Shown: one piece after another, positions 35,287 to 45,539 of the stretch
Layout of the letters: each line of letters begins with the position of its first letter
Numbering within the stretch: position 1 is the first letter of the stretch
Source: Deroplatys truncata
Lineage: Eukaryota; Arthropoda; Insecta; Mantodea; Mantidae
Direction: 5' to 3'
Assembly: GCA_030765065.1 (NCBI GenBank)
Contig: CM060987.1
Span: forward strand, 73,356,557-73,420,556
DNA: 64,000 nt
The notes under the pieces: generated by a model
What the model saw: only the letters and a program-made list of their open reading frames with translations
Databases searched by the model: none
What the model was told of the DNA's origin: nothing
Made by a program: the position numbers and the translations under genes

Positions 35287-35567
35287 TTTTTTATGGACGC
35301 TCTTTAACTGCTGTAGTCCCTAGCGTCCCAATCTATATTGGGTATGAAATACCGGTGATTTTGCTCAGAGGCCTCTTTATCAGCTTGAGGTTCTTTTACG
35401 TGCGGTAAATCTACGACACGGGACCAAAGGCTTTACTTCCCTTCCGAAGGAAGCCATTCTAAGGATTTTTACGCCCGAAAAAAATCCATCGCCTTCCGCC
35501 CGGGTTTGAACCAGTGACCTCGGGAGCTATGGGCTAGCATGGTAACCACTACACCACAGAGGACGAC
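35287..35567 (-). mobile_element. tRNA-derived SINE, family A, copy 1
   Basis: Read on the minus strand, the head has A-box-like TGGTGTAGTGGTTACCATGC and B-box-like CACTGGTTCAAACCCGGGCG. The body includes GGCGTAAAAATCC and CTTCGGAAGGGAA. AAAAGAGA flanks it at 35279-35286 and 35568-35575 as a perfect 8-bp target duplication. A close copy lies at 48795-49085. Confidence 0.88.
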
Positions 35568-35670
35568 AAAAGAGAAAAAAATGGTATTTCTATACATAGG
35601 CATTTCTTCATAAAACTTATTTCACAGTCTCTGAACTACTTAATATTTTAGGCAAAGTCTGTGCAATGTT

Positions 35671-36069
35671 ACCTACCTACCTATCTACCTACTTACTTAC
35701 CTACTTACTTGGCTTACCCTCCTCGAATGTAGGGCTTACAACCCCTAGGACTTACAAACGCGCCTAGTATCAGAGGTCTGTTGAGGATCAGACGGACAGT
35801 GAATCAAAGAATGAAGAATCCGGAACGGGGATCGACCATTAGTGGGGGATGAGAATGAGGAAGAAGATGATATGAAATGAAGGTGAAATGGATGAAAGAA
35901 AATGTGGTGATGGAGCAAATGGTGGAATGAATGGTGGGGGAAACCGGAGAACCCTGAGAAAGCCTGTCCAGACGCCGTTCGTCCACCACAAATCCCACAT
36001 GCCTGTCCCTGGGATCGAACCTGGCCACCTTGGTGAGAGGCGAGCGGTCTAACCACTCGGTCCCTTGCC
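35671..36069 (-). mobile_element. tRNA-derived SINE, family B, copy 1
   Basis: On the minus strand the head GACCGAGTGGTTAGACCGCT and GGTTCGATCCCAGGGAC are clear tRNA-like A and B boxes. The body is GA-rich (GGAAACCGGAGAACC on the plus strand), and the far end has a CTAC/TTAC tetranucleotide tail. The word ATGTT on both sides (35666 and 36070) may be a short target duplication. Minus-strand ORFs here (108 and 74 codons) come from the SINE and are not genes. Confidence 0.88.
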
Positions 36070-36074
36070 ATGTT

Positions 36075-37530
36075 TCCTTACGTAAACATGCGCCAGATAA
36101 TTACAGTAAGCATATAGTAAAATTTGTACAGATTGTATCTGCATTATTATAGATCATTGTAATAAGTGTTACACATTCCATTGCAATTTTAAATAAATTA
36201 TTATGACTCCTCGAAACTAAGTATGGTGCAGCGTTGAAACAGTCTATGGCATGCATTAGAAGTAAAATAATGTAACATTCTGATATCTTGTTCAGATTAT
36301 CAACTGCGAAAGCATCCTACTGGTACAACTTTGCCATTGTTTACATGGCCGAGAAGAAAAAATGGTATTTTGCGGTTTCCATTGCATAGTTAGTACAAAT
36401 GCGCTCGGTGTATTTCACGCTTGAAGCCAGCTGCCCGAGGGAGCTCCAACATTCCAATAACCGCACTTGAAGCGAGATTCTGCAAACCAAACAAATGTAA
36501 AAGGAAGTTAGATATATGCTGTTTCAGTCCTCCGAAAATATATGTGCTGCATATACCACCAAGTTAATGAAACGCAATAATTCCAGCACATAAATTTTTC
36601 TTCTTTCTAATTATCGCTTTCGTAAGAAAACAATATTTAAAACGACATCCTGTGAAATATTTTTAATCTCTGAAAACATAGCAAGTAATGAACTAGAGAA
36701 AACGAATGGATGGGTACACAAGCAGAAGCATTTGAACTGTCACGTGACCCTTATTCCAAAATCACTAGATCAAAATAACGTCTACTTTTCTAAAATACAC
36801 TCGGTGCACGGAAACGTGGCGATGCACCGAGCTTGTAGTATTTTCCCTTATCTAACGTTGACAGGACCTCACTCATTTGATGTCCCTTGATCAACTAGTC
36901 ACTTATTGGTTTGGCAAATTCTGGCACACAAACGTTAACCTATGAACAAAGGCAGTTCTAGGCGAGAAGTGAAAGGGGAGGAGGAATGAAAAATTTAATC
37001 TGAATGCCTGAAAGCCAATGCTTTGTAAAGCTTACCCTCTGTACCAGCACATGCCATAGTATGAAGTTAACATGGATAGCAAAACAGAAGTTATTGCACT
37101 TACTGAAGTGTTAAAGCTCTGATAGAGTTACAAAAAAAACTTTGGTGTATCTCATAATTTTAACTTGCTTAACCCTGATCGAATAAGTTAAAATTGCTTC
37201 TGTATAATTTTTATGAAATTTCATTTATATTCTAAAACAGCTTAAATAAATGAACTTGGAATAAAACAGTATTTCCACGAAAAGTAGTTCTTTCTGCAGC
37301 TCATTCCAGGTTACTACTTTCACGGTTGTAATTTATGTTCGTATTTACATTATTATAAAGCAATAACACTGTTTTAAATAAATGTTGCGTTCAGCTTCAT
37401 AGCCTAACATTTATCAGGTTTTACACCATTAAGAAGACAAAACTCAGGTTTTTGTACTACATGGAATGGATTGGAATATATGGGTTCACTAACTTTTTGA
37501 AAAACACATCATATTTAATTACTCGTAAGT
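36075..37530. other. No gene recognised; one strong hairpin
   Basis: No ORF or repeat is supported here apart from the stem-loop at 36800-36831. Confidence 0.4.
36800..36831. other. Perfect 9-bp stem-loop
   Basis: CTCGGTGCA and TGCACCGAG are perfect inverted copies separated by 14 bases, in a locally GC-richer setting. A related CTCGGTG word occurs at about 36401. Function unknown. Confidence 0.5.
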
Positions 37531-37535
37531 TAACA

Positions 37536-37848
37536 TATATTATGAATTCGGAAAATTAAGATATTTGCCATCTTTCAGATTCCAAAACTATACTTTTTAG
37601 CTGTCATGACCTCATTAATCTGTATATGCGACCTGCATCGGCCCATCGTGAACCAACAGTAAAGATTAATCAGCAGTCAATCAACATTAACAGAATTGCT
37701 AGAACCAGATAACGTCGTGGTAGGGGCGTTGCAACTCAGTATCCCATTGCGAACATAAAGCATGGTAGTTCCTTATCGGTGAGCTTCCGTGCACTGGGAT
37801 GTGTCGAGACATATATGTATTTGCTTCTTTTTTGTCTTTTTCTTCTAC
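37536..37848. repeat. Tandem ~260-300 bp repeat, unit 1
   Basis: It contains CTTTCAGATTCCAAAACTAT, GACCTCATTA, TAGGGGCGTTGCAACT and GCACTGGGATGTGTCGAGAC, ending TTTTTCTTCTACC. The same order is found in unit 2 after the LTR insertion. Confidence 0.8.
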
Positions 37849-38209
37849 CATATTGTGGTTTTGTCCAGTTTTTCAACTGTACTTCTCTGTTTTCACTGTC
37901 ACTGTTTAGTTTTGGTGTAGTGCATCTTCACTGGGAGTTCACTTCACTCTGTCACTTCAATAACATGAAGTAGTTGAATTTCCGTCACTTCATTTCTTCG
38001 CGATGTAGCTTCCTCACGCCGGACGGTTCACTTCACTTGGGAGTCGAACACAGACTTCCACAACTCGTTGCTCCACAGTAACACACCCTGCACTTCACAA
38101 CACCCCAACTCGCTCGGAGAATCGCTCTTGATGTCCCACCAGAGACGCACTCGCTCACTAACTCGCTCTCTCACTGAGTGACACAACAGCTCACTCGCGA
38201 GAACGCTCA

Positions 38210-38217
38210 CTTATATG
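38210..38217 (-). promoter_or_regulatory. TATA box of the heat-shock LTR
   Basis: CATATAAG on the minus strand lies about 14 bp downstream of the proximal heat-shock element. GAGAG-rich sequence follows in the predicted leader. Confidence 0.55.
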
Positions 38218-38230
38218 GTCAGTGAAATCT

Positions 38231-38258
38231 TTCCACAAGCTTCTCGAACGTTCTAGAA
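38231..38258. promoter_or_regulatory. Six-box heat-shock element (five perfect boxes)
   Basis: The boxes run TTC, CAA, TTC, GAA, TTC, GAA, each separated by exactly two bases, starting at 38231, 38236, 38241, 38246, 38251 and 38256. Only the second departs from GAA. This matches the alternating inverted NGAAN arrays bound by heat-shock factor trimers. Confidence 0.75.
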
Positions 38259-38298
38259 CTACTTCGACACACTTTCTGGAGGAGGGGGGAGAAGATGC

Positions 38299-38311
38299 TT
38301 CCAGAAGGTTC
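38299..38311. promoter_or_regulatory. Distal three-box heat-shock element
   Basis: TTC-CA-GAA-GG-TTC with perfect spacing, about 40 bp upstream of the six-box element on the minus strand. Confidence 0.65.
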
Positions 38312-38432
38312 TGTTTATCTCCGATACGGCGCCCGATGTTTACGCTGGTGAGCGACAGTTATCATTGTTTACTCCGACCGCCCGTTGCCGATCTTCCGAT
38401 AACTTTGGGCCAAAGCCGCTGCATCACAATAT

Positions 38433-38690
38433 CTATTAATATAAATTAAGGTGTTTTTATCTTTCAGATTCCAAAACCATACCTTTTAGCTATCTTGACC
38501 TCATTAGTCTATATGCGATCTGCATCTGCCTATCGCGAACAAAGTGTAAAGATGGGCTGCTATCGACACTAACCTAGTACCGAATAATAGGGGCGTTTCA
38601 ACTTAACCGGTAGTTTTGTACAGGCAAGCTTCTGTGTACTGGGGTGTATCGAGTCATATATTTGCTGCTGCTTCTTCTTCTTCTACCCTA
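38433..38690. repeat. Tandem ~260-300 bp repeat, unit 2
   Basis: TTTCAGATTCCAAAACCATA, TTGACCTCATTAGTCTATAT, TAGGGGCGTTTCAACTTAAC and GTACTGGGGTGTATCGAGTC lie in the same order as in unit 1, ending CTTCTTCTTCTACC. Confidence 0.8.
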
Positions 38691-38840
38691 AGCATTAATA
38701 TTGATCAAGGTATTTCTGTCTTCCAGATTCCAAAACCATACCTTTCAGCTATCTTGACCTCATTAGTCTATGTGCATCCTGCATCTGCCTATCGCAAAAA
38801 AGTGCAAAGACGATCTGCGAATCAACACTAAGGGAATTGT
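38691..38840. repeat. Tandem ~260-300 bp repeat, unit 3 (truncated)
   Basis: It begins AGCATTAATATTGATCAAGG and repeats TTCCAGATTCCAAAACCATA and TTGACCTCATTAGTCTATGT, then ends after about 150 bp. Confidence 0.8.
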
Positions 38841-39191
38841 TTGTTTTTAAACGCACTTCACATTTGATCAAATATAAGAAAAGTTCAGTTTTTACCCGAA
38901 TGCTTCTTAAATTTACTACTGCTGAACGGATGTTCCGATCAGAAAGATCACCAATTGAATTAAACTTATCCACCGCACATAAAAAAGGTTTTAAACTTAG
39001 AACAAACACAAATATCATTAAGAGTTATAAAGACGATCGAAATAATTAGCATTTTCATTCAACAAAAGTTGTCGAGAATTCACGTGTTAGATGTATCACC
39101 CCATCCTCAGAACTTGTAAAAAATCTGGTCAAAAGCCTCCATAGGAGGTTATGGTTGCAATGTAAGGTTACAAACTTAGGACTTCCTTACC

Positions 39192-40245
39192 TTATGAAAA
39201 ACCACGCCTCCACCAGCAGTGATATTCTGTCTGGCAGACTTTAGCTTGAGCTACCAATCTGCAGCACAGCTTCCACTGGAGCAAACTGTTACGAAATGCA
39301 GGGATATCCAATTTATGCCATTACTCCTGACAGCTTTCCAGAGACCATTCTAAGTTCGCGGCCGTCTGCTTCCAATGGCTCTTTTCAGTAACTCAAATGC
39401 ACAAAACTCCATTAGTGATATATCAAATCACGGATCATTAACACGGAGTCGCTGAAAGGTATGGAATGTATTCCCATTTCTCTCTCTATGTTCTCCAAAA
39501 AATTTGTAGGTTGAAGCAGACGTATGGTTTGATGCCTTATCCTGATGCAACCAGTTACATCTGCACCATAGAGAGCAGGGATTTCCGTATGGAAAATTGG
39601 TACCAGGACGTTAGTCTGATAATATGCCGAGTTTATTTTCACATTTTTATGTACACGATGAATGGTTAATTTGCCATTGTAACCGTGCCTTGCTATTACC
39701 ATGAAACCACTGAGGAAATTTTCGTTAAGTTTCCTTATACCAACCTTCAATTTTTTTTCTTCCCCTGATCGGTAATATATGGCCCAGGGTTTGTTGTAGT
39801 CGTTTAGATAAACATATACCTCATCTAAAAAGACAGCAAACACCCACTTTTCACCAGCTAGGTACCGTTCGTACAGTTATCTTCTGTTAATGGCACGTTC
39901 TGCAATGTGCTTAGGCAACAGCTTATATCCCCGACTCTTATTGCACTTTTCTATATTCAACTCCTGGTTTATTATGGTGTTCACAGTAGCAATAGAGATC
40001 CTTAATTACAGCGTAATGGCCCTCTGAGTTGCAGGATTTGATCCAGAGGCACGGGTCTTCTCCTTCCAAATTATCTCCGGGGTGCGACTAGTGACCGGTC
40101 GTGGATTAACCTGTTTCTTGCCCTTTGTATAAGTCCAATGTAGCCTTACCTTCTTTGCTGAGTGCACATGAGATAACTTACTTGGATATGGTAAAACCAC
40201 GCCTCTTGCTCTGCCTAATAATCTTAGAATACAAGTATTTTGCAT
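39192..40245 (-). pseudogene. Decayed Tc1/mariner-superfamily transposase
   Basis: The minus strand reads in order NPRPVTSRTPEIIWK (N-terminal region), ISIATVNTIINQELN (second helix-turn-helix), KWVFAVFLDEVYVYL (first catalytic Asp region), FMVIARHGYNGKLTI, IFHTEIPALYGADV, then in a shifted frame HQDKASNHTS (second Asp region). It continues with MEFCAFELLKRAIGSRRPRT and ends WWRRGF with a stop near 39194. This matches a full-length DDE transposase of an arthropod mariner-like family. At least two in-frame stops and several frameshifts make it inactive. Clear TIRs were not found. The longest uninterrupted piece is 143 codons (39412-39843). Confidence 0.8.
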
Positions 40246-40249
40246 CGGA

Positions 40250-41540
40250 AAGGACCTTATGTACCTTTATCAGAATAGTTCTATTTTGACGCCATTTGAT
40301 GCAGCAAGAACAAGAGCACACAACTGAGCAAACACAGTGATACACCCATACTGCTGAACTTTCATTCAGTTCCACATGTTTCAGCGCAGATCTATTGTGT
40401 TCATCTGATATTGTTGCCAACCCTCCGTATAACATGGGAGTAAAGTTATTTGGGGCTTTACGTTCTTTTTGTGTCCAACCACATAAGCAATAATGTAATA
40501 TGATGTTAATAAGCTGCAGTCCACAAGGATGCCACAAATTGCAGCAAGTAGCTGAGTAAACGTTAAGACGTATTTATGTTTCACGGATTTCCTAAGTATC
40601 TATTGCGCCCACAACTCTTACTTTGTGGTTGCTGATGTTGAATTACCAATAAAGTGAATTTGCTTTGTCGTGACTCTTACCGTAACAACCATAGGAACTT
40701 GCGATATAAAAGAAAGCGAACTTGTGGTCTTATGTATGAAGAAAATTAGTTCAAATAGAAGACTAACACTGTCAAGAAACAATAGAAGCGTCAGGTCCAG
40801 CTGAATCTTCCCCCACTGTTTCTTATCGACTTAACAAGGCAAAAGAAGATATCAGCTGCTTCTTTTAGCATAGCCATAACAAAGAAGGAACCGAATATAA
40901 AGAACGGGAAAGGTAAATGGAAGAAATAAAATATGTAAAAAATAAATAACAGTACAAAGGGACAGAAGCAGATGCTTTCAGGAGCACGGCTATAATCTTC
41001 GGGTTGCATAAAACAAGTACAACTCTGAAATCCCGCTCTTCTTGCTTTTTTTCGTTTCCTTGAAGAATAACGCATGAGGTATATATTCCTAGCGAATACA
41101 GCTTCTGTTATCTGTACTTCAACGCTGTGCAGCATATCGGCCCCTCGTAAAATGTCCCTAGAGTATTCCACGTGAACCAGTTTTGGGCTTCAATATCGTT
41201 TATCATATAAACCATACTTCCGAATCTCGGCAGACCTTGCTAACCCAAATAAGTCCAAGGACTGAGGTCCCGTTTATTAAAATGTTATACAGTACACATG
41301 CCTAATTTCATTTTATATTAAAAAGCTATGCACGGCTTTCCATCATAAGGTGCATTATCTAAGACTTTTTAAGCGCTAAGTCACCTATAATTTATTTATG
41401 GCACATAGATGGATTAAAACATCTAGGACTGGTAACATTCAGTCAGGGAAGAATAACACAAGGCATATTATCCTAACATCTCCCAGTAACTCCTTCTATG
41501 TATTTTAATTAGTTGTAAATGTTTATGATGTAAATTTCTG
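40250..41540. other. No gene recognised
   Basis: ORFs at 40178-40537 (-) and 40791-41171 (-) have no motif I recognise and the second is low-complexity in its C-terminal half. I see no repeat. Confidence 0.4.
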
Positions 41541-41549
41541 TACGTTTTT

Positions 41550-42360
41550 TATACTTTTCCTATTATACACAATTTTCTCAAATTATTACTTAATAAGAAT
41601 GAAGAGAATCTCACATGTATTCATAGAAAATATTCATTCATTCATTATCTGTTTACCCTCCTCTTATGTAGGACTTATACCCCCAAGGACTTACAGGCGG
41701 GTGCCTGGGGTCAGAGGCCCGTCGAGGAGCAGACACTCATGGATCAGACAGAATGTCCAGGATGGGTGATCAGCCCGATGCCTGGTATGGGATGAAGGAA
41801 GTAGATGAAGCGAAATGTAGGTGAAATGGATGAAAGGAAAGGTTATGATGGAGCAGTTGGTGGAATGAATGGCGGGGGAAACCGGAGAACCCGGAGAAAA
41901 CCCGCCCAGACGCCGCTTCGTCCACCACAAATCCCACATGCAGGTCCCTGGGATTGAACCCGGTCGGCCTCGGTGGGAGGCGAGCGGTCTAACCACTCGG
42001 CCACAGCGCCGCCCATAGAAAATATACTTTTAAATATTATTCATATATTATATCTCAAACATGTGCCATTTTAATAATCAGAGCCATTTTTAAATGAAAT
42101 ACAATAGTTCTTTCCCATGCAAAGACAGCCTGGGCTAACTTGGGTTTGTTGGAATAATTCCACGAAAATCTTCATATATGTTCTTGAAAGATGCTGGAAT
42201 AGCCCCGACTTTTCGCTTTTTGACTTATGCGTTCCATCGATACGCAGCGGGCCTGGGGGTGAATATTTCTAGCAGGTGCTATTGCTTTGATCAGGAACCT
42301 CATAACCCACACTTCCGTTGGTGCAATACAATATTCCTCTACCTTGGGTCTGCTCACTTG
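41550..42360 (+). mobile_element. CTTTCTCT-family element, diverged, split by a SINE
   Basis: AAGAATGAAGAGAATCTCAC and ATTCATAGAAAATAT match the family's GAATGAAGAGGACTTCAC and CCCAGAAAATTC blocks. After the SINE it resumes with ATTTTAATAATCAGAGCC, CCATGCAAAGACAGCCTGGG and CACGAAAATCTTCATATATG, then a decayed tail. Confidence 0.65.
41634..42013 (-). mobile_element. tRNA-derived SINE, family B, copy 2, with a 12-bp target duplication
   Basis: It is the same family as 35671-36069: minus-strand GGCCGAGTGGTTAGACCGCT and GGTTCAATCCCAGGGACC, a GA-rich body and an ATTC tetranucleotide tail. CATAGAAAATAT flanks it at 41622-41633 and 42014-42025, a perfect 12-bp duplication typical of LINE-mobilised insertions. 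The 101-codon ORF here belongs to the SINE. Confidence 0.92.
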
Positions 42361-42789
42361 GTAGACTCCATTTACCCACGGAATATAAATATTTTATTTT
42401 CCTCAGTAGTTGTTCACCTTATGCGTTATTCTTTTTTCATCCAGAAAACTTTGATTATCAGAATTAGAAGTTTTGCAATTAACTACTTTATTAAATTTTA
42501 TAAAGTATATTTATGTGCATTTGTTTAAACCTTCTAACATACAGAGTTCTTAAATTAAGCTGATAAAATCCTTTACTGTTAAATGAGTTAAACTTGCATC
42601 CACGTGACCCACCACCGCACTTCCTGCTCCCTCTGCAGTGATGTGAATGAGATGTCTAATCACTAGCTTTCAAAAGGGCATTCATAATTTTCCGTAGGTT
42701 ACGCCAGGCTACAAACAGATAACAAGCGGGAGGCCGCTCGCCGCAAATTTCTCAGCTCTACTCAGTACTACTATTCTAATGGGTTTGCC

Positions 42790-42900
42790 AGCCCTCGTAG
42801 TCGTGGTCGCTGGAGTGTATAGCTTCGGCGCTCCGCCAGGCTGAGGGTCGCGGGTTCCGGTGTTTGTGTGTGTATGTGTGTTGTGTGATTGCGGTAATAA
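42790..42900 (+). mobile_element. tRNA-like SINE head
   Basis: A-box-like TAGTCGTGGTCGCTGGAGTG and B-box-like GGGTCGCGGGTTCCGGTG in the right order and spacing, followed by a TG-rich stretch. Only one copy is seen in the window. Confidence 0.5.
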
Positions 42901-43049
42901 GTGGTAAAGAATACATTAAAAACACAGCAATCATAAATTGGATAAACAAGGGAACTTTAAAAAAAATGGACCTCCTTGCGTTAATGTTCATTTGTGCTCA
43001 CATTAGTAGGTCGGTATTTGGTGTAGCAGCCTATAACTTATAGGTTATA

Positions 43050-43345
43050 CGACTGAGGGGGACACCTCGCACACCCAAACTTACATAGATCCATTGCGGC
43101 TACTACCCCTAGGAGCAAGGGAGGAAGTGAAGGCATTGCCATACGCCACGAAACTAGAAGCACACCTGAAAGATGAGGAAACGGAATGAAAGGGAAATGA
43201 TGGAAAGGAAATCGTGGTAGATGAGAAACCAACCAGCCTTCGCCTACCAGGGAAACCCCAGAAAATCCGAAGGTCAGAGGGACAGTAGATGAGAGTCGAA
43301 CCCGGGACGAATGTGAGCTTCAAACGTTACCGCGGAACCATTTCG
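43050..43345 (-). mobile_element. tRNA-derived SINE, family C
   Basis: Minus-strand CGAGCGAAATGGTTCCGCGG and GTCCCGGGTTCGACTCTC are tRNA-like A and B boxes. The body on the plus strand is GA-rich with GGAAACCCCAGAAAATCCGA, parallel in design to family B but different in sequence. Confidence 0.75.
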
Positions 43346-43727
43346 CTCGGTAATAGCAACATTACAGGTGCTGTCAACAATAGCTATCCTTTTCAGTAAC
43401 GGCGAATACACAGACATAATTTTGATGGAGAAGCAGATCGGAATGCAGCTGAAGCTCGCAGACAGTATGTGTAGTAATTTTCAAACACACGTGTGTCTTC
43501 TTTAAGTGTATTTTGTCGAACATAGCTGAAATTAAGTGCTGTAGTTCAAGTCACATTCTGTATCGATACGCCTATCCGCGACATTGCTAAACTTGTGCAG
43601 AATGTATTGCTGTTCTTTGAACTCAATCCCTCGCACGGTAACTAGAATTTAAGTTACAATTATAATACAATAATAAATAATAATGCCGTTAGCGTTAAAA
43701 TGTGCAAACGTCTGATGTTACTTAGGG

Positions 43728-43860
43728 CAAAGAGGAGATTTAATGGACCTACGGATGCCCCAAACGTCAATACAAAAAATCCTTAAGGAGAGAAAATGGC
43801 ACCCATACAAGGTGTATCTATATCAGCAATTCTATGGAGATAAGTTTGTTCGGGTATGTT
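43728..43860 (+). pseudogene. Transposase helix-turn-helix/linker fragment
   Basis: One frame reads MPQTSIQKILKERKWHPYKV and then YLYQQFYGDKFVRVC. This resembles the stretch S.I..ILK...HPYK..L.QEL..DD...R between the N-terminal helix-turn-helix and the DDE domain of insect transposable-element proteins. No catalytic region is recognisable nearby. It lies between the inverted arms of the 42598-44360 element and may be its only surviving coding trace. Confidence 0.55.
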
Positions 43861-44439
43861 GAAGTCATACTTCCATTTTCTGCGCATTACGACTATATTG
43901 TGTATAAATGTTTGTTACATATGGCAAGTAATTATTTTGTAGAGCCCAATTTCTCTAACTGTATTATTTTGTGTTATTAAGTTCATTTTCTGATTTGGCT
44001 GAATGAAACCTGTTACACAATGTGTTTATTAATATGATTGCTGTTCCTTTTGCAACATCGAAAACACATCCAGGTATAGCAGACAAGACTACTGAGACAC
44101 GTTACGTTTGATTATATCAAATCTGAACGTCATTCCTCCTAATACCGTAAGCGCATCAAATGAATTGCTGGACTACAAAACTTGTGTGACTGTTAACCTT
44201 CTGTCCTTGCGCTGTCTTCGGGTTATCTGTTTGTAGCCTGACGTAACCTGCCGACAAGGACTAGTGCCCCTTTTAAAACCAGTGATTAGGCATCCCATTC
44301 ATTCTCATTGCAGGCGGAGCGTTTATAAGCAGAAAGTGCGGCACTGGTTGGCCACGTGGTATATTTTCTCGAAATCTGTTCCATGCATTTCGAAGAAACG
44401 AGACAATAAATCGATGTAGTTTGATCGATTCATTTTCCT

Positions 44440-44640
44440 AGTCAAGTGGTCAGTGCTCTCGCCTCCTAACCCAGAGATCCCGGTTTCGATTTCCGGCTAG
44501 GACGGAAAATTTTTCTTTAACCAGAATCATTCCTTATCCCTCACAAAGGCTGTAAGTATGAGTGTGAAAGTGAATGTGGGTGTATTTAATAGTACAATAT
44601 TGATAAAACCGACGTCAAGGAGCCTTACATTTCAACGAGC
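44440..44640 (+). mobile_element. tRNA-derived SINE, family E
   Basis: The tRNA-like head is CTAGTCAAGTGGTCAGTGCT followed by GATCCCGGTTTCGATTTCC, A and B boxes with one extra base in the latter. The body includes CATTCCTTATCCCTCACAAA. There is no second copy in the window. Confidence 0.65.
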
Positions 44641-45115
44641 AGTTGCTAATTTTATCAAGTTCTTTCTAAAGTCAAAATCTGACCAAATATATAAATGAAA
44701 CAATAAAGAAGGATAATATAGCTCAAACACCAGAATAGCATCCACGTTTGCGATAAGATGTAAATGCTGTGGTTAGTTTATACTAGTGTATTTTTATAAC
44801 TGTGCTATTTAAAAATATAAAATTTGTTTGTACGAAATAAGTATGGCCATGTATGATCATGCTTTTGCCGGGTTTGACTTTGTTGTTGTACAGCTATTTT
44901 ATTGATTTATATCACTTTAATATAAAGCTATATCACGATATTTGCAGCTGCAATTCCTATTTGCACAATAATTATTCCAGTATTTTGAAATACAATCTCA
45001 TTGTTAGTATTGTTTGACCGCCCGTTAATTCGCTTGGTTTGCATTTCTATCCTAATCAAGTATTTTAATTCACCATAGCATGGTTTAAAAAGTTCACGAA
45101 CTTTAATTAAATGCA

Positions 45116-45466
45116 TTGCTTCAGCTTTATATTCACTTACAAAATGTATTTACAATCTGGAACGGATGCGCATCATTAGTGCGCTTTCGAAAATTCCTAA
45201 AGTCGAGCTCGACATTGTGCGTTTTCAATGCGGTTCTTGGCAGTTTCATATACTACAAATCCCTTTGTAAACAGGTTTATACTATAATAATATTCGAACT
45301 TAATGAGCTTTCTTTATGTTTTCATGGCGCTGCGATCACGACGGGGATTGGGAATAACGTTACTGCGGCTTGCTTCACAATTAACGTAAACACGATGACA
45401 GTATCTTGGGATACTATTATTAGCAATACGGGGGAATGTCCATTTTGTAAACTTTTGAGATATTAA
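45116..45466 (+). other. Unassigned 116-codon ORF, probably chance
   Basis: An open frame without recognisable domain, signal or conserved motif, in locally balanced composition. It is included only because it is among the longer ORFs. Coding status is unsupported. Confidence 0.1.
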
Positions 45467-45539
45467 ATTTTTAGGAATAAATCTTTTGTACAATTATATC
45501 ACTAAGAGTTTCAATATATATATTGTATATAAAACACTG

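Larger units (their letters stand above)
37853..38428 (-). mobile_element. 576-bp solo LTR with a heat-shock-type promoter
   Basis: Read on the minus strand it begins TGTGATGCAGCGGC and ends GACAAAACCACA, so it has TG...CA ends with a 4-bp TGTG/CACA inverted repeat. ATAT flanks it at 37849-37852 and 38429-38432, the 4-bp duplication typical of gypsy-type integration. Removing LTR plus one ATAT restores CTTCTACC-ATAT-CTATTAATAT, which aligns with the uninterrupted unit boundary at about 38681-38700 (TTCTACCCTAAGCATTAATA). The order inside (distal heat-shock element, proximal heat-shock element, TATA box, then a long purine-rich leader) resembles an insect hsp70 promoter and 5' leader. No AATAAA is seen after the TATA box, and there is no internal retroelement region. 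Confidence 0.72.
42598..44360 (+). mobile_element. TIR-bounded DNA transposon remnant with nested SINEs
   Basis: The first ~135 bp (CCACGTGACCCACCACCGCA, TCTAATCACTAGCTTT, AGGTTACGCCAGGCTACAAA, CAGATAAC) are mirrored at 44205-44360 (GTTATCTGTTTGTAGCCTGA, CGTAACCTGCC, CCAGTGATTAGGCATC, GTGCGGCACTGGTTGGCCAC, GTGG). The interior carries a transposase-like fragment at 43728-43860 and two SINE insertions. Roughly 75% identity between arms suggests an old insertion. No clear target duplication was found. Confidence 0.65.

Noticed and set aside
35745-36071. 108- and 74-codon minus-strand ORFs, with similar ones at 41691-41996 and 43081-43323
   Set aside because: They read through tRNA-derived SINEs; the His/Phe/Ser-rich peptides come from the GA-rich SINE body.
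39178-40205. Similar AAACCACGCCTC words at both ends of the mariner pseudogene, considered as TIRs
   Set aside because: They are in direct, not inverted, orientation, and the left one lies inside the coding end (WWRRGF), so they cannot be the terminal inverted repeats.
45116-45466. 116-codon ORF with several cysteines
   Set aside because: The cysteine pattern does not match a known fold, and there is no homology I can recall; kept only as a low-confidence entry.
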